A stretch of 64,000 nucleotides of DNA from HXMU1420-2 sp034670145 (GTDB lineage Bacteria; Pseudomonadota; Alphaproteobacteria; Rhodobacterales; Rhodobacteraceae), in the NCBI GenBank assembly GCA_034670145.1, contig JAXMOA010000013.1, positions 1 to 64,000 on the forward strand, given 5' to 3'. The position numbers were made by a program, and so were the translations under genes. Positions 16,619 through 25,327 of this stretch are shown here, piece by piece. The first letter of the stretch is position 1; every line of letters begins with the position of its first letter. The notes beneath the pieces were generated by a model. That model did no database searches. It was not told the DNA's origin and saw only the letters and a list, made by a program, of their open reading frames with translations.

Positions 16619-17899
16619 TCAGTAGTTGGATTTGATCTGTACGCAGGTCTCGGTCTGGGTGTTGTACATCCCGCAACCCAGGTCTTTCCAATCCGACTTG
16701 AGCACAGCCGATTCTGGCAGGAAGTCGGTCCAGGCATCGCCGGGCACTTCGGAGGTCTGGCTGATGATGTCGAACTGACCGTCTTCCAGGATTTCACCGA
16801 TCAGGACCGGCTTGGCTAGGTGGTGGTTTGGCAGCATGACTGCGGTTCCGCCCGTGAGGTTCGGGAATTCCTGCCCGTACATCGCGGTGCGCACAGCGTC
16901 GACATCGGTTGTGCCCGCTGCTTCGGCGGCGTTCACCCACATGTTGAAGCCGATGAAATGCGCCTCCATTGGGTCGTTGGTCACGCGCTCTTCGCCCATC
17001 TTGGCCTTCCAGGTCTTGATGAATTCGGCGTTGGCTTCGGTATCGGCGGACTGGAAGTAGTTCCAGGCTGCCAGGTGGCCGACCAGGTTGGAGGTGTCCA
17101 GACCGGAGAGTTCCTCTTCGCCCACCGAGAAGGCCACAACCGGGATATCATCCGCAGAGACACCGGCGGCTGCCAGTTCCTTGTAAAAGCCGATGTTTGC
17201 GTCGCCATTGATGGTCGAGATCACACCAACCTTTTTGCCATCCGCGCCCAGCGCGACAACGTCCGCAACGATCTTGGACCAGTCAGAGTGACCAAAAGGT
17301 GTATAGTTTACAAAGATGTCGTCCGCCGCGATGCCTTTGGATTGCAGATAGCTTTCCAGAATGTTGTTCGTGGTGCGCGGATAGACATAGTCGGTGCCCA
17401 GCAGAGCGAATTTTTCGACGCCCAGTTCCTCGAGGAAGTAATCGGTGGCAGGGATGGCCTGCTGGTTGGGCGCGGCGCCGGTGTAGAAGACGTTTTTGGA
17501 GGATTCTTCGCCTTCGTACTGAACCGGGTAGAACAGCAGGCCGTTCAGCTCTTCGATCACGGGCAGAACCGATTTCCGGCTGACCGAAGTCCAGTTGCCG
17601 AAGATCACATCCACGTCGTGGACGGTCAGCAATTCGCGCGCTTTTTCAGCGAACAGAGGCCAGTCGGAGGCCGGATCGACAACCACGGCTTCCAGTTCGC
17701 AGCCCAGCATGCCGCCTTTGGCGTTCTGCTGGTCGATCAGCATCAACATGGTGTCTTTGAGTGTGGTTTCCGAAATCGCCATTGTGCCGGACAGCGAGTG
17801 CAGAACGCCGACCTTGATCGGACAATCGGCCGCAAAAGCCGGAACGCTCAGTGCGGCGACAGCGGCCGAGGCGGCGAGTGTGGTCTTTAGAAAGCTCAT
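16619..17899 (-). CDS. urtA: Urea ABC transporter substrate-binding protein UrtA
   Basis: 426 residues with a cleavable signal peptide (cut after VPAFAA). The mature protein opens DCPIKVGVLHSLSGTMAISE, the strongly conserved N-terminus of UrtA/FmdD proteins, and keeps VIFGNWTSVSRKSVLPVIEE and LLFYPVQYEGEESS, which line the urea/amide site. Located in the periplasm, it delivers urea to UrtBC. It is the first gene of the operon and divergent from the urease genes, so both may answer to the same nitrogen control, though I find no convincing NtrC or sigma-54 site. Confidence 0.95.
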   Translation of the reverse strand: MSFLKTTLAASAAVAALSVPAFAADCPIKVGVLHSLSGTMAISETTLKDTMLMLIDQQNAKGGMLGCELEAVVVDPASDWPLFAEKARELLTVHDVDVIFGNWTSVSRKSVLPVIEELNGLLFYPVQYEGEESSKNVFYTGAAPNQQAIPATDYFLEELGVEKFALLGTDYVYPRTTNNILESYLQSKGIAADDIFVNYTPFGHSDWSKIVADVVALGADGKKVGVISTINGDANIGFYKELAAAGVSADDIPVVAFSVGEEELSGLDTSNLVGHLAAWNYFQSADTEANAEFIKTWKAKMGEERVTNDPMEAHFIGFNMWVNAAEAAGTTDVDAVRTAMYGQEFPNLTGGTAVMLPNHHLAKPVLIGEILEDGQFDIISQTSEVPGDAWTDFLPESAVLKSDWKDLGCGMYNTQTETCVQIKSNY

Positions 17900-18247
17900 T
17901 TAGTTCTCCCGGCGGAGAGGCGTGGCGGCACTTGTGAAAGCGCGACAGAAACCATACCTGTATTCCGCATCATCTCTTTTGTTGCATCCGTGTGGTGGCC
18001 TGTTCACGTCTCAATTTGATCTGGCTGCCACACACCTGCCCGGTCAGAAATTTCCCCCCAAACGAGCAGGCAGGGGCAGCGTCGCTGCATTGCGGCAGGA
18101 TAGGCAATTCTCGAGCGCGCAAATCGCGCAACATCGCCGTATTTGCATAAAAATTAGACGCACTCAGTGACGTATGCCTAAAAATTGAACGCCATTGCCC
18201 ATCGACGGCACCGTGATTGGCTTTTTTCGTGGCGTTCCGGAGAGGGA
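17900..18247. other. Divergent control region between urtA and ureD
   Basis: 348 bases without a convincing gene. It must hold the promoters of both the urea importer (minus) and the urease operon (plus). The stretch 18120-18195 is AT-richer (tatttgcataaaaattag) and is the likeliest ureD promoter area. No clear regulator dyad or riboswitch is visible. Confidence 0.6.
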
Positions 18248-19282
18248 ATGCACAAAAACAGGCAAGTCATTTACGCCTTGGGGGGGCCCATCACACATCT
18301 CGCTTCGATAACCCGGCCATCACCGCCGCCATCACAGTCGACGTCGCAGGGATTTGGGGCGCTGGCCCCTGCCCCTGCCTGCGGTGACAGCGAAACGGTT
18401 TTGAACGCATCGCCCCCCGTTGCGCCGGTGACACGGGCCCGCGGCGCTGTGATGTTGTCGGCCAAAGCCGCGACCCCGATCACAAGGCGCGCCACAGACA
18501 CAGGACCGGCCAGCCGGGTACCCTCAACCGTGCTGCGCGGGTTGCGCCAGTCGGGATCGCTGAAATGTGTGTTTCCGCACGGCTCGGACGAGAGCCTGCA
18601 GGCGATATTGGTGAATACGGCTGGTGGCATAACCGGAGGCGACCGGTTTGAAACAACGGCCAGCGTAGAGACGGGCAGCTGCCTGACCCTGAGCACCCAG
18701 GCCGCAGAGCGGGCCTATCGCGCCCAACCCGGTCAGCGGGGTCGCGTCGACGTGCACCTGAAGGTGGCGGCGGGCGCGCGGCTGAACTGGTTGCCGCAAG
18801 AAACGATTCTGTTTGAGGGCTGTGCGCTGGATCGCAGGCTGACCATTGATCTGGAGGCCGAAGAGTCAGAGACGCCCGGCGTGTTGCTGATGGCCGAGCC
18901 TTTGGTCTTTGGTCGTTTGGCCATGGGCGAAACAGTGCGCAATGGATCGTTCCGGGACCGAATCGAAATCCGCCGGGATGGGCGCCCGCTGTATCTAGAT
19001 TCGGCAAATTGGCATGGCGATCTTCAGGCGCAACTGGATCGCCCGGGTGTCGGCAATGGCGCGCGTGCCCTGGCCAGTGTGGTTTATGTGGCCCCCGACG
19101 CCGAGGCCCGACTGGACAACCTGCGCGCCATGTTGCCCGAGACCGGCGGCGCCAGCCTGTTGGCCGATGATGTTCTGGTTCTGCGCCTTCTGGCCGAAGA
19201 CAGCTTTTTCCTGCGTGCGGCGCTGGTGCCTGTTTTGACGTTTCTGAGCCCTCAGGGGCTCCCTCGTAGTTGGACTCTTTGA
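18248..19282 (+). CDS. ureD: Urease accessory protein UreD
   Basis: UreD (UreH) is the scaffold that, with UreF and UreG, opens apo-urease for nickel delivery. Family blocks are clear: LRQSGSLKCVFPHG, LVNTAGGITGGDRFE, TTQAAERAYRAQPGQ and LNWLPQETILFEGCALDR. The family normally begins just before TRARGAVMLSAK. From the ATG at 18248 (GGAG five bases before) the chain would be 344 residues with about 60 extra Pro/Ser-rich residues lacking family likeness. A TTG at 18401 would give 293 residues, closer to normal size. The start is thus uncertain while the gene is not. First gene of the urease cluster; ureA follows after one base. Confidence 0.9.
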   Translation: MHKNRQVIYALGGPITHLASITRPSPPPSQSTSQGFGALAPAPACGDSETVLNASPPVAPVTRARGAVMLSAKAATPITRRATDTGPASRVPSTVLRGLRQSGSLKCVFPHGSDESLQAILVNTAGGITGGDRFETTASVETGSCLTLSTQAAERAYRAQPGQRGRVDVHLKVAAGARLNWLPQETILFEGCALDRRLTIDLEAEESETPGVLLMAEPLVFGRLAMGETVRNGSFRDRIEIRRDGRPLYLDSANWHGDLQAQLDRPGVGNGARALASVVYVAPDAEARLDNLRAMLPETGGASLLADDVLVLRLLAEDSFFLRAALVPVLTFLSPQGLPRSWTL

Positions 19283-19283
19283 T

Positions 19284-19586
19284 ATGAATCTTACCCCCCG
19301 TGAAAAGGACAAACTGCTGGTCTCGATGGCGGCCGAAGTGGCACGCAAGAGGTTGGCCCGTGGCGTCAAGCTGAACCATCCGGAGGCGATCGCCCTGATC
19401 ACGGACGCCGTGGTTGAAGGGGCGCGGGATGGGCGCTCGGTCGCGGATATGATGGAGGCCGGGGCGCAGGTGATCACCCGGGAACAGTGCATGGAAGGCG
19501 TGCCCGAGATGATCCACGAAGTGCAGGTCGAGGCGACATTTCCCGACGGCACGAAACTGGTGACGGTGCATAATCCTATCCGATGA
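19284..19586 (+). CDS. ureA: Urease subunit gamma
   Basis: 100 residues, the standard size of bacterial UreA. It begins MNLTPREKDKLLVSMAAEVA and keeps GVKLNHPEAIALITDAVVEGARDG and MEGVPEMIHEVQVEATFPDGTKLV. It packs against UreC in the (alpha-beta-gamma)3 trimer and holds no nickel ligand. The start nearly touches the ureD stop, suggesting coupled translation. A 91-base gap and then a 56-codon gene separate it from ureB. Confidence 0.97.
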   Translation: MNLTPREKDKLLVSMAAEVARKRLARGVKLNHPEAIALITDAVVEGARDGRSVADMMEAGAQVITREQCMEGVPEMIHEVQVEATFPDGTKLVTVHNPIR

Positions 19587-19677
19587 AACGGATGGTCAGC
19601 GGCGGATGTCGCGGAAGAATTTCAAGTGATTTGGTCAAGAAGAAGCAGCGTGTCTGCACAATAAGGAAGGAAGAAAC

Positions 19678-19848
19678 ATGCGGTATGCAATTGCAGCGAT
19701 GATGATGGCGGCTGGTCCGGCACTGGCGCATACGGGACCACAGGCCGGGGCGCATTTGCACCCGCATGGTGTCGAGGGATGGGTTGTTGGCCTGGGGCTG
19801 CTGGTTGTCGGCGCGGCGGCCGCTGTTGCAGTGGCGCGGCGCAGATGA
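19678..19848 (+). CDS. 56-residue His-containing membrane peptide between ureA and ureB
   Basis: The frame runs from ATG 19678 (preceded by AAGGAAG) to TGA 19846-19848 and overlaps the ureB start by ATGA. The peptide has an N-terminal hydrophobic stretch ending ALAHTGP (a possible signal peptide), a His cluster (AHTGPQAGAHLHPHGVEG), one membrane span (WVVGLGLLVVGAAAAVAVA) and an RRR tail. The His-rich loop would face the periplasm. Good RBS, the start-stop overlap and operon placement argue that it is real. Its place among nickel genes suggests metal binding or shuttling across the membrane, but this is inference; I know no assigned function. Confidence 0.75.
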   Translation: MRYAIAAMMMAAGPALAHTGPQAGAHLHPHGVEGWVVGLGLLVVGAAAAVAVARRR

Positions 19849-20150
19849 TTCCTGGCGAGCTGTTTCCGGCTGACGGCACATTGGAGCTGAACGCCGGACG
19901 TGAGGCCGTGACGCTGATGGTCGCCAATACCGGGGATCGCCCGGTGCAGGTTGGGTCTCATTACCATTTCGCGGAATCCAACGCGGCGCTGGATTTCGAC
20001 CGTGACCGCGCACGCGGTATGCGGCTGGATATTGCGGCGGGCACGGCTGTTCGGTTCGAACCGGGGCAGCGGCGCGAAGTACAACTGATTCCTGTGGCTG
20101 GTGGCCGCAGGATCTATGGGTTTAATCAACAGGTGATGGGAGAGCTCTAA
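19845..20150 (+). CDS. ureB: Urease subunit beta
   Basis: 101 residues. MIPGELFPADGTLELNAGRE is the usual UreB opening, and TGDRPVQVGSHYHFAESNAALDFDR, AAGTAVRFEPGQRREVQLIP and GGRRIYGFN follow. Structural subunit of urease, no active-site residues. Its ATG lies within the last codons of the 56-codon upstream gene (ATGA) and its stop shares one base with the ureC start (TAATG), so translation of the three is coupled. Confidence 0.97.
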   Translation: MIPGELFPADGTLELNAGREAVTLMVANTGDRPVQVGSHYHFAESNAALDFDRDRARGMRLDIAAGTAVRFEPGQRREVQLIPVAGGRRIYGFNQQVMGEL

Positions 20151-21910
20151 TGCCTGCCACGATCAAACGCTCTGACTATGCCGCGATGTTTGGCCCCACA
20201 ACCGGGGACCGGATGCGCCTGGCGGACACGGATCTGATTATTGAGGTCGAACGGGACCTGACCGCCGAGGCCGTCGGCAAGGCCATTGGCGGTGGCTCGG
20301 GCCCGAACTCTGCCATTTACGGTGAAGAGGTCAAATTCGGCGGCGGCAAAGTGATCCGTGACGGGATGGGACAGGCCCAGACCACACGAGCGGATGGCGC
20401 CGTGGATACGGTTATCACCAATGCGCTGATCGTGGACCATACTGGCATTTACAAGGCGGATGTCGGCCTGAAGGATGGGCGCATCCACAAGATCGGCAAG
20501 GCCGGAAACCCGGACACGCAGCCCGGGGTCAACATCATCGTCGGTCCCGGCACCGAAGCGCTGGCCGGAGAGGGCCGCATTCTGACGGCTGGGGGCTTTG
20601 ACAGCCATATTCATTTCATCTGTCCGCAACAGATCGAGGATGCGTTGCATTCGGGTCTGACCACCATGCTGGGCGGCGGCACCGGACCGGCGCACGGCAC
20701 GCTGGCCACAACGGTCACCCCTGGCCCCTGGCACCTGGGCCGGATGATGCAGGCGGCAGATGCGTTTCCGATGAACCTGGCTTTTGCGGGCAAGGGCAAC
20801 GCCTCTTTGCCGGCTGCACTGGAGGAACAGATCCTGGCCGGTGCCTGCGCGCTGAAACTGCATGAGGACTGGGGAACCACTCCGGGCGCGATTGATTGCT
20901 GCCTGAGCGTGGCGGATGCGATGGACGTGCAGGTCATGATCCACACCGACACGCTGAACGAAAGCGGCTTTGTCGAGAACACCATCGGCGCGCTCAAAGG
21001 CCGGACGATCCACGCCTTTCATACCGAGGGTGCCGGGGGCGGACATGCGCCCGATATCATCAAGATTTGCGGCGAATCGCATGTACTGCCGTCTTCGACC
21101 AACCCGACACGCCCCTTCACCGTCAACACGGTCGAAGAGCATCTGGACATGTTGATGGTGTGCCATCACCTGGACAAATCGATTCCAGAGGATGTTGCCT
21201 TTGCCGAAAGCCGGATTCGCCGCGAAACCATCGCAGCCGAGGATATCCTGCACGACATGGGCGCCTTTTCGATCATCGCGTCAGACAGTCAGGCCATGGG
21301 GCGAGTGGGCGAAGTCTTGATCCGCACCTGGCAGACCGCGGACAAGATGAAAAAGCAGCGCGGCGCCTTGCCCGAAGAGACCGGCGACAACGACAACATG
21401 CGGGTGCGCCGCTATATTGCCAAATATACGATCAACCCGGCCATCGCGCATGGGATCTCGCACGAAATCGGCAGCATCCAGGAAGGCAAGCGGGCTGACC
21501 TTGTGCTGTGGAACCCGGCGTTTTTTGGGGTGAAGCCCGAGATGGTTCTGTTGGGGGGCACCATTGCCTGTGCGCAGATGGGTGATCCGAATGCCTCGAT
21601 CCCGACACCGCAGCCGGTCTATTCGCGTCCGATGTTTGGGGCTTATGGCCGGTCGGTCGAAAACTCGGCAGTGACCTTCGTTAGTGCTGCGGCGCAGAAT
21701 GAAGGCATCGGCGATCGTCTGGGGCTGGCCAAGCAGACCGTTGCCGTGACCAATACCCGGTCGATTGGCAAGGCGGATCTGGTGCTGAACACCGCCACCC
21801 CAGTGATGGAGGTGAACCCGGAAACCTATGAAGTGCGGGCGGACGGAGAGCTTTTGACCTGTGAGCCGGCCGAAGTTCTGCCAATGGCGCAGCGCTATTT
21901 TATGTTTTGA
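20150..21910 (+). CDS. ureC: Urease subunit alpha (catalytic)
   Basis: 586 residues, slightly longer than the usual 567-570. It hydrolyses urea to ammonia and carbamate. All active-site residues can be placed: His153 and His155 (SHIHF), the carbamylated Lys236 (ALKLHEDWG), His265 (MIHTDTLNESGF), His291 (HTEGAGGGHAPD), flap Cys338-His339 (MVCHHLD) and Asp379 (ASDSQAMGR). The extra length comes partly from an insertion around residues 118-140 (KAGNPDTQPGVNIIVGPG). Cytoplasmic enzyme, nickel loaded by UreDEFG encoded around it. Confidence 0.98.
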   Translation: MPATIKRSDYAAMFGPTTGDRMRLADTDLIIEVERDLTAEAVGKAIGGGSGPNSAIYGEEVKFGGGKVIRDGMGQAQTTRADGAVDTVITNALIVDHTGIYKADVGLKDGRIHKIGKAGNPDTQPGVNIIVGPGTEALAGEGRILTAGGFDSHIHFICPQQIEDALHSGLTTMLGGGTGPAHGTLATTVTPGPWHLGRMMQAADAFPMNLAFAGKGNASLPAALEEQILAGACALKLHEDWGTTPGAIDCCLSVADAMDVQVMIHTDTLNESGFVENTIGALKGRTIHAFHTEGAGGGHAPDIIKICGESHVLPSSTNPTRPFTVNTVEEHLDMLMVCHHLDKSIPEDVAFAESRIRRETIAAEDILHDMGAFSIIASDSQAMGRVGEVLIRTWQTADKMKKQRGALPEETGDNDNMRVRRYIAKYTINPAIAHGISHEIGSIQEGKRADLVLWNPAFFGVKPEMVLLGGTIACAQMGDPNASIPTPQPVYSRPMFGAYGRSVENSAVTFVSAAAQNEGIGDRLGLAKQTVAVTNTRSIGKADLVLNTATPVMEVNPETYEVRADGELLTCEPAEVLPMAQRYFMF

Positions 21911-22120
21911 TGCAAGAGACTAGAACACTCAAATCCCAAGGGCGGGCCATCGTTACGCCCCCCCTTGTCGGCCGCAAGTGTTAAGGAAAGGTAAACATGT
22001 CTGACCCAGATTTGCAGCAGACGCATAGCGGGGTTTCTGAAACGGGGCTACCTCATGCTGCAGATGCAGCATATTGTATGAGCCAAGGGGGGAGATTGAT
22101 CTTTAAGAGGTACATCTCCG

Positions 22121-22345
22121 ATGGCAAACACAACTGTAAACATGTCCGCTCGGTTGAGCGACGCAGCACCAATCCGCAATCCGTTTGCGGCGATTTTCAA
22201 AGCTTTGGTCTACATCGCAGAGAACAACCCGCAGATGAAGCAGGTTCAGGCACTGGCAGAATTGTCCGACGAGCAGCTGGCCAAACGTGGTCTGGAGCGT
22301 CAGGATATCGTTCGCCACGTCTTTGCCGACCGTTACTGGCTCTGA
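22121..22345 (+). CDS. DUF1127 protein inside the urease cluster
   Basis: 74 residues. The C-terminal half, LAELSDEQLAKRGLERQDIVRHVFADRYWL in outline, is the DUF1127 signature (a short basic helix ending in aromatic residues) common in alphaproteobacteria and in some cases tied to RNA metabolism or phosphate and carbon control. It lies between ureC and ureE, a place where no urease gene is expected. The 210-base gap before it contains a hairpin (22055-22072), and AAGAGG lies in a possible loop between GGAGAT and ATCTCC just before the start. The function here is unknown. Confidence 0.8.
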   Translation: MANTTVNMSARLSDAAPIRNPFAAIFKALVYIAENNPQMKQVQALAELSDEQLAKRGLERQDIVRHVFADRYWL

Positions 22346-22364
22346 TCCAGGTCCGGGGGCGCGG

Positions 22365-22820
22365 ATGAGCGCCCCTGACCTGATCGCACGCGCCTATCAC
22401 GACCATTCACACAGCCCGACGCCAGAGGCGCAGGTTACGTTGAATTACGATGGGCGATTCCTGCGGCGCCAGGTGCTGCAGCTGGACGACGGGCGGGCCA
22501 TGTTGGTGGATCTGCCCAAGACGACCTCGCTGGATCATGGCGGGGTTCTGGTGCTGGAGACAGGCGGCGAAGTCCTGGTTCAGGCGGCGATCGAACCTTT
22601 GCTGGAGGTGACCGGTCCGGATCTGACCCGACTGGCCTGGCATATCGGCAATCGTCATACCCCCTGCCAGATTGAACCGGAGCGGCTATTGATTCGGCGC
22701 GATCACGTCATGGTTTCTATGTTGGAGCTGCTGGGCGCGCGCGTTGTCGAAATCGAGGCCCCGTTTACGCCAGAGGGCGGCGCCTATGGCCACGGACGGA
22801 CCCATGGCCACAGTCACTGA
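22365..22820 (+). CDS. ureE: Urease accessory protein UreE
   Basis: 151 residues. UreE is the nickel metallochaperone that hands Ni2+ to UreG. Visible: the peptide-binding N-terminal domain (LNYDGRFLRRQVLQLDDGRAMLVDLP), the conserved interface block AWHIGNRHTPCQIEPERLLIRRDHVM, and a His-containing C-terminus (GHGRTHGHSH). Start ATG at 22365 is preceded by GGGCGCGG; the frame extends upstream into the DUF1127 gene without likeness. Its end overlaps the start of ureF. Confidence 0.95.
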   Translation: MSAPDLIARAYHDHSHSPTPEAQVTLNYDGRFLRRQVLQLDDGRAMLVDLPKTTSLDHGGVLVLETGGEVLVQAAIEPLLEVTGPDLTRLAWHIGNRHTPCQIEPERLLIRRDHVMVSMLELLGARVVEIEAPFTPEGGAYGHGRTHGHSH

Positions 22821-23478
22821 CATCGCCCCCGAAACGGATGCCGAAACCAAAGTCATGATGTTGGCGCAATGGCTGTCGCCTGCCTTTCCGGTTGGGGCCT
22901 TTGCCTATAGCCACGGGTTGGAAGCGGCGGTTGATCAGGGCTGGGTCACGGATGGGGCCGGGTTGGAACATTGGCTGGATGATGTTTTGAGTTTTGGCGC
23001 GGCGCGGGCGGATGCCTTGATGCTGGCGGCCGCGTATCGGGCGCATTCTCCGGCTGAACTGCGGGACATCGACGCAACGGCGCGGGCGCTTGCGGCCTCG
23101 CGCGAACGGTTGCTGGAAACCACCGCGCAGGGGCGTGCCTTTGGGGCGGCGGTTGCGGTTTGGGATGTGGCGTTGGATGATCTGACCTATCCTGTCGCAC
23201 TGGGTGCGGCAGCCGCGCAGCAAAGCCTGCCATTGCTGCTGACCCAGAAGATGTACCTGCAAGCCATGCTCTCGAACCTGATTGCCGCCGGGCAACGCCT
23301 GTTGCCGGTGGGGCAACAGCAGGGCCTGGGCATCTTCAAACGCCTCACCCCTCTTTGTAGTACCGTGGCGCAGGAAACCGGCGATGGCGATCTGGCCAGG
23401 TTGAGCGCCACCGCCTATATGACCGATATCTCCGCAATGCGGCATGAAACCCAAGGTTCAAGGATCTTTCGCACATGA
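22786..23478 (+). CDS. ureF: Urease accessory protein UreF
   Basis: About 230 residues. UreF joins UreD and UreG and acts as a checkpoint for GTP-driven nickel insertion. Typical blocks are LAQWLSPAFPVGAFAYSHGLE, then WLDDVLSFGAARADALML and TQKMYLQAMLSNLIAAGQRLLPVGQQQG. Two in-frame ATGs compete: 22786 (AGAGGG upstream) and 22804; both overlap ureE. The gene ends in ATGA with ureG. Confidence 0.94.
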   Translation: MATDGPMATVTDIAPETDAETKVMMLAQWLSPAFPVGAFAYSHGLEAAVDQGWVTDGAGLEHWLDDVLSFGAARADALMLAAAYRAHSPAELRDIDATARALAASRERLLETTAQGRAFGAAVAVWDVALDDLTYPVALGAAAAQQSLPLLLTQKMYLQAMLSNLIAAGQRLLPVGQQQGLGIFKRLTPLCSTVAQETGDGDLARLSATAYMTDISAMRHETQGSRIFRT

Positions 23479-24086
23479 GCAGCCCCAACGGCCCCCTTCG
23501 CGTCGGAATCGGCGGCCCCGTCGGCGCCGGAAAAACCACCCTCACAGCCGCATTGTGCGAGGCCTTTCGCACCGAGCTGTCCATGGCTGTGGTCACCAAT
23601 GACATCTACACCCAGGAAGACGCCGAAGCCCTGATGCGCCTTCAGGTGCTGTCTTCGGACCGTATTCGCGGTGTCGAAACCGGCGGATGCCCGCACACGG
23701 CCATTCGCGAGGATGCCTCGATCAACCTGGCGGCCATTGCGGATCTGAACGCTCAACATCCGGATCTGGATCTGGTTTTGATCGAATCTGGCGGTGACAA
23801 CCTTTCGGCCACGTTTTCGCCAGAGCTGGCCGATATCACCATCTATGTGATTGATGTGGCCGCCGGAGAAGAGATCCCGCGCAAGGGCGGGCCGGCGATC
23901 ACCAAATCCAACCTGCTGGTTATCAACAAAACGGATCTGGCCCCGCATGTGGGCGCGGATCTGAGTGTGATGGAGACAGACAGCGCCCGGATGCGCCCCG
24001 ATTTGCCCACCATCTTTGCCGCGCTCAAACATCGCGACGGGGTCGCAGAAGTGGTCAGCACCATCCGCGCAGTCGGCGGGATCTGA
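23475..24086 (+). CDS. ureG: Urease accessory GTPase UreG
   Basis: 203 residues, a SIMIBI-class GTPase that powers nickel delivery. The P-loop GGPVGAGKTTL is near residues 12-22, the CPH metal site sits in TGGCPHTAIREDAS, and the family block LIESGGDNLSATFSPELADITIYVIDVA and NKTDLAPHVG for guanine recognition follow. It is the last gene of the urease operon, overlapping ureF by four bases. Confidence 0.97.
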   Translation: MSSPNGPLRVGIGGPVGAGKTTLTAALCEAFRTELSMAVVTNDIYTQEDAEALMRLQVLSSDRIRGVETGGCPHTAIREDASINLAAIADLNAQHPDLDLVLIESGGDNLSATFSPELADITIYVIDVAAGEEIPRKGGPAITKSNLLVINKTDLAPHVGADLSVMETDSARMRPDLPTIFAALKHRDGVAEVVSTIRAVGGI

Positions 24087-24398
24087 CGGCGTCAGGCCCG
24101 ATACAAAGGGGCCCGATACAGAGGCGACAGCGACCATTCCATTCATATGGTGGAAAAGGGGAATGGCGGACACGGGTTGGGGATTGCCGTGCCCGCCAAG
24201 TTGCGGAGCCACACTCACTTGGCTGGGTCAAACGCCTGGCTGGGTTGGGTGGCCCGGCGCGACCTGTTCCGCCTGATCTCAATGACACATCCAACTCGGC
24301 CAATATGTGACCCAAATCACATTTGTGATTTTATTGGCAAAAATCTTTGTGCATCTATCCGGGAAGGTGTCTGTCGGCCTTGTGAAAAAGCGCCGGGA
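24087..24398. other. Intergenic region between convergent ureG and nadK
   Basis: 312 bases with no believable gene. It contains a short direct repeat GGCCCGATACA (24095-24105 and 24110-24120), a GC-rich imperfect hairpin (about 24165-24197) and a CRP/FNR-like dyad TGTGA-N6-TCACA at 24306-24321 overlapping AATCACA-TT-TGTGATT. Neither neighbouring gene starts here, so the dyad has no evident target; it may be a weak AT-rich terminator or chance. Confidence 0.5.
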
Positions 24399-25160
24399 TC
24401 ACATGAACTGTTCCGACAACAGCCGCTCTTCCAGCCCATGGCCCGGGTCAAACAACAGCCGGTGCTGCACGTTGGAGTCCGAGGTGATCTCGACCCAGTC
24501 GATATCTGCCACCTGGGTGGAATCCGCGTCGGCCATCACCGGGCGTTTGTCAGGCTCCAGCACATCAAACCGGACCCGCGCCGTTTGCCGCAACAGCGCC
24601 CCGCGCCAGCGGCGGGGGCGGAATGCGGCAATAGCGGTCAGCGCCAGCACGTCAGATCCGATGGGCAAGATCGGCCCATGCGCCGAATAATTATAGGCGG
24701 TTGACCCGGCGGGAGTGGCCACCAGGGCCCCATCGCAAACCAGTTCGGCCATGCGCACGCGCCCGTCGACGCTGATCTTTAGCCGGGCGGCCTGCGGCCC
24801 TGCACGCAGTAGGGACACTTCGTTGATGGCCAGCGCCTCATGCACTTTGCCATGACGGTCCATAGCGTGCATGCGCAGCGGGTTGATCGCGGCCTCTTCG
24901 GCGGTTTCAAGCCGCTCGATCAGCCCGGTTTCGTTATACTCGTTCATCAGGAACCCGATGGTGCCCCGGTTCATGCCATAGACCGGCGCCGGCAGGGCCT
25001 GGGTGCCATGCAAAGTGCGCAGCATGAAACCATCCCCGCCCAGAGAGACGATGACATCTGCGTCTTCGGCAGCGACATTGCCATAGCGTTTGACCAGCGC
25101 ATCGCGTGCGTCTGAGGCTGCGGGAGTTTCGCTGGCGAGAAAGGCGATCTTGAGGGCCAT
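24399..25160 (-). CDS. nadK: NAD kinase
   Basis: 253 residues. It phosphorylates NAD to NADP using ATP. Signature motifs: VSLGGDGFMLRTLH (GGDG at 41-44), the NE-containing block INEVSLLR, and VATPAGSTAYNYSAHGPILP, the glycine-rich part of the nucleotide site. The start at MALKIAF (25158-25160) fits the family; 14 extra codons are open upstream without likeness. Cytoplasmic. It is divergent from glyA with 167 bases between them. Confidence 0.96.
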   Translation of the reverse strand: MALKIAFLASETPAASDARDALVKRYGNVAAEDADVIVSLGGDGFMLRTLHGTQALPAPVYGMNRGTIGFLMNEYNETGLIERLETAEEAAINPLRMHAMDRHGKVHEALAINEVSLLRAGPQAARLKISVDGRVRMAELVCDGALVATPAGSTAYNYSAHGPILPIGSDVLALTAIAAFRPRRWRGALLRQTARVRFDVLEPDKRPVMADADSTQVADIDWVEITSDSNVQHRLLFDPGHGLEERLLSEQFM

Positions 25161-25327
25161 ATTGGGCGCTTTCGGCGATTTTGCTTGGCCTGACCCAATC
25201 ACACCTCCTCTGGATATGCCAGACTCGCCGCAAGATCGGTCAGAAAAGTCGCATTCCGCACTACCCCAGAGCGATGCTATCCGCTAGGGACTGCGCCAGC
25301 TTGCTCAGCCCAAAGGAGCCATCCGCA

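Noticed and set aside
18102..18115. Sigma-54-like GGCA-N8-GC spacing upstream of ureD
   Set aside because: Only the GG-N10-GC spacing fits; the -12 part (GAGC instead of TTGC) and the -24 part are poor, and no NtrC site is seen.
21997..22368. 123-codon plus-strand frame after ureC with AGGAAAGG before its ATG
   Set aside because: Good ribosome-binding site but codon third positions are unlike the neighbours, no family likeness, and it runs through the DUF1127 gene in another frame. A short leader peptide cannot be excluded.
24306..24321. CRP/FNR-like dyad TGTGA-N6-TCACA
   Set aside because: It lies between two convergent gene ends and no promoter or start follows in either direction; an AT-rich dyad of this sort may be a weak terminator or chance. 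Kept only as a note in the intergenic entry.
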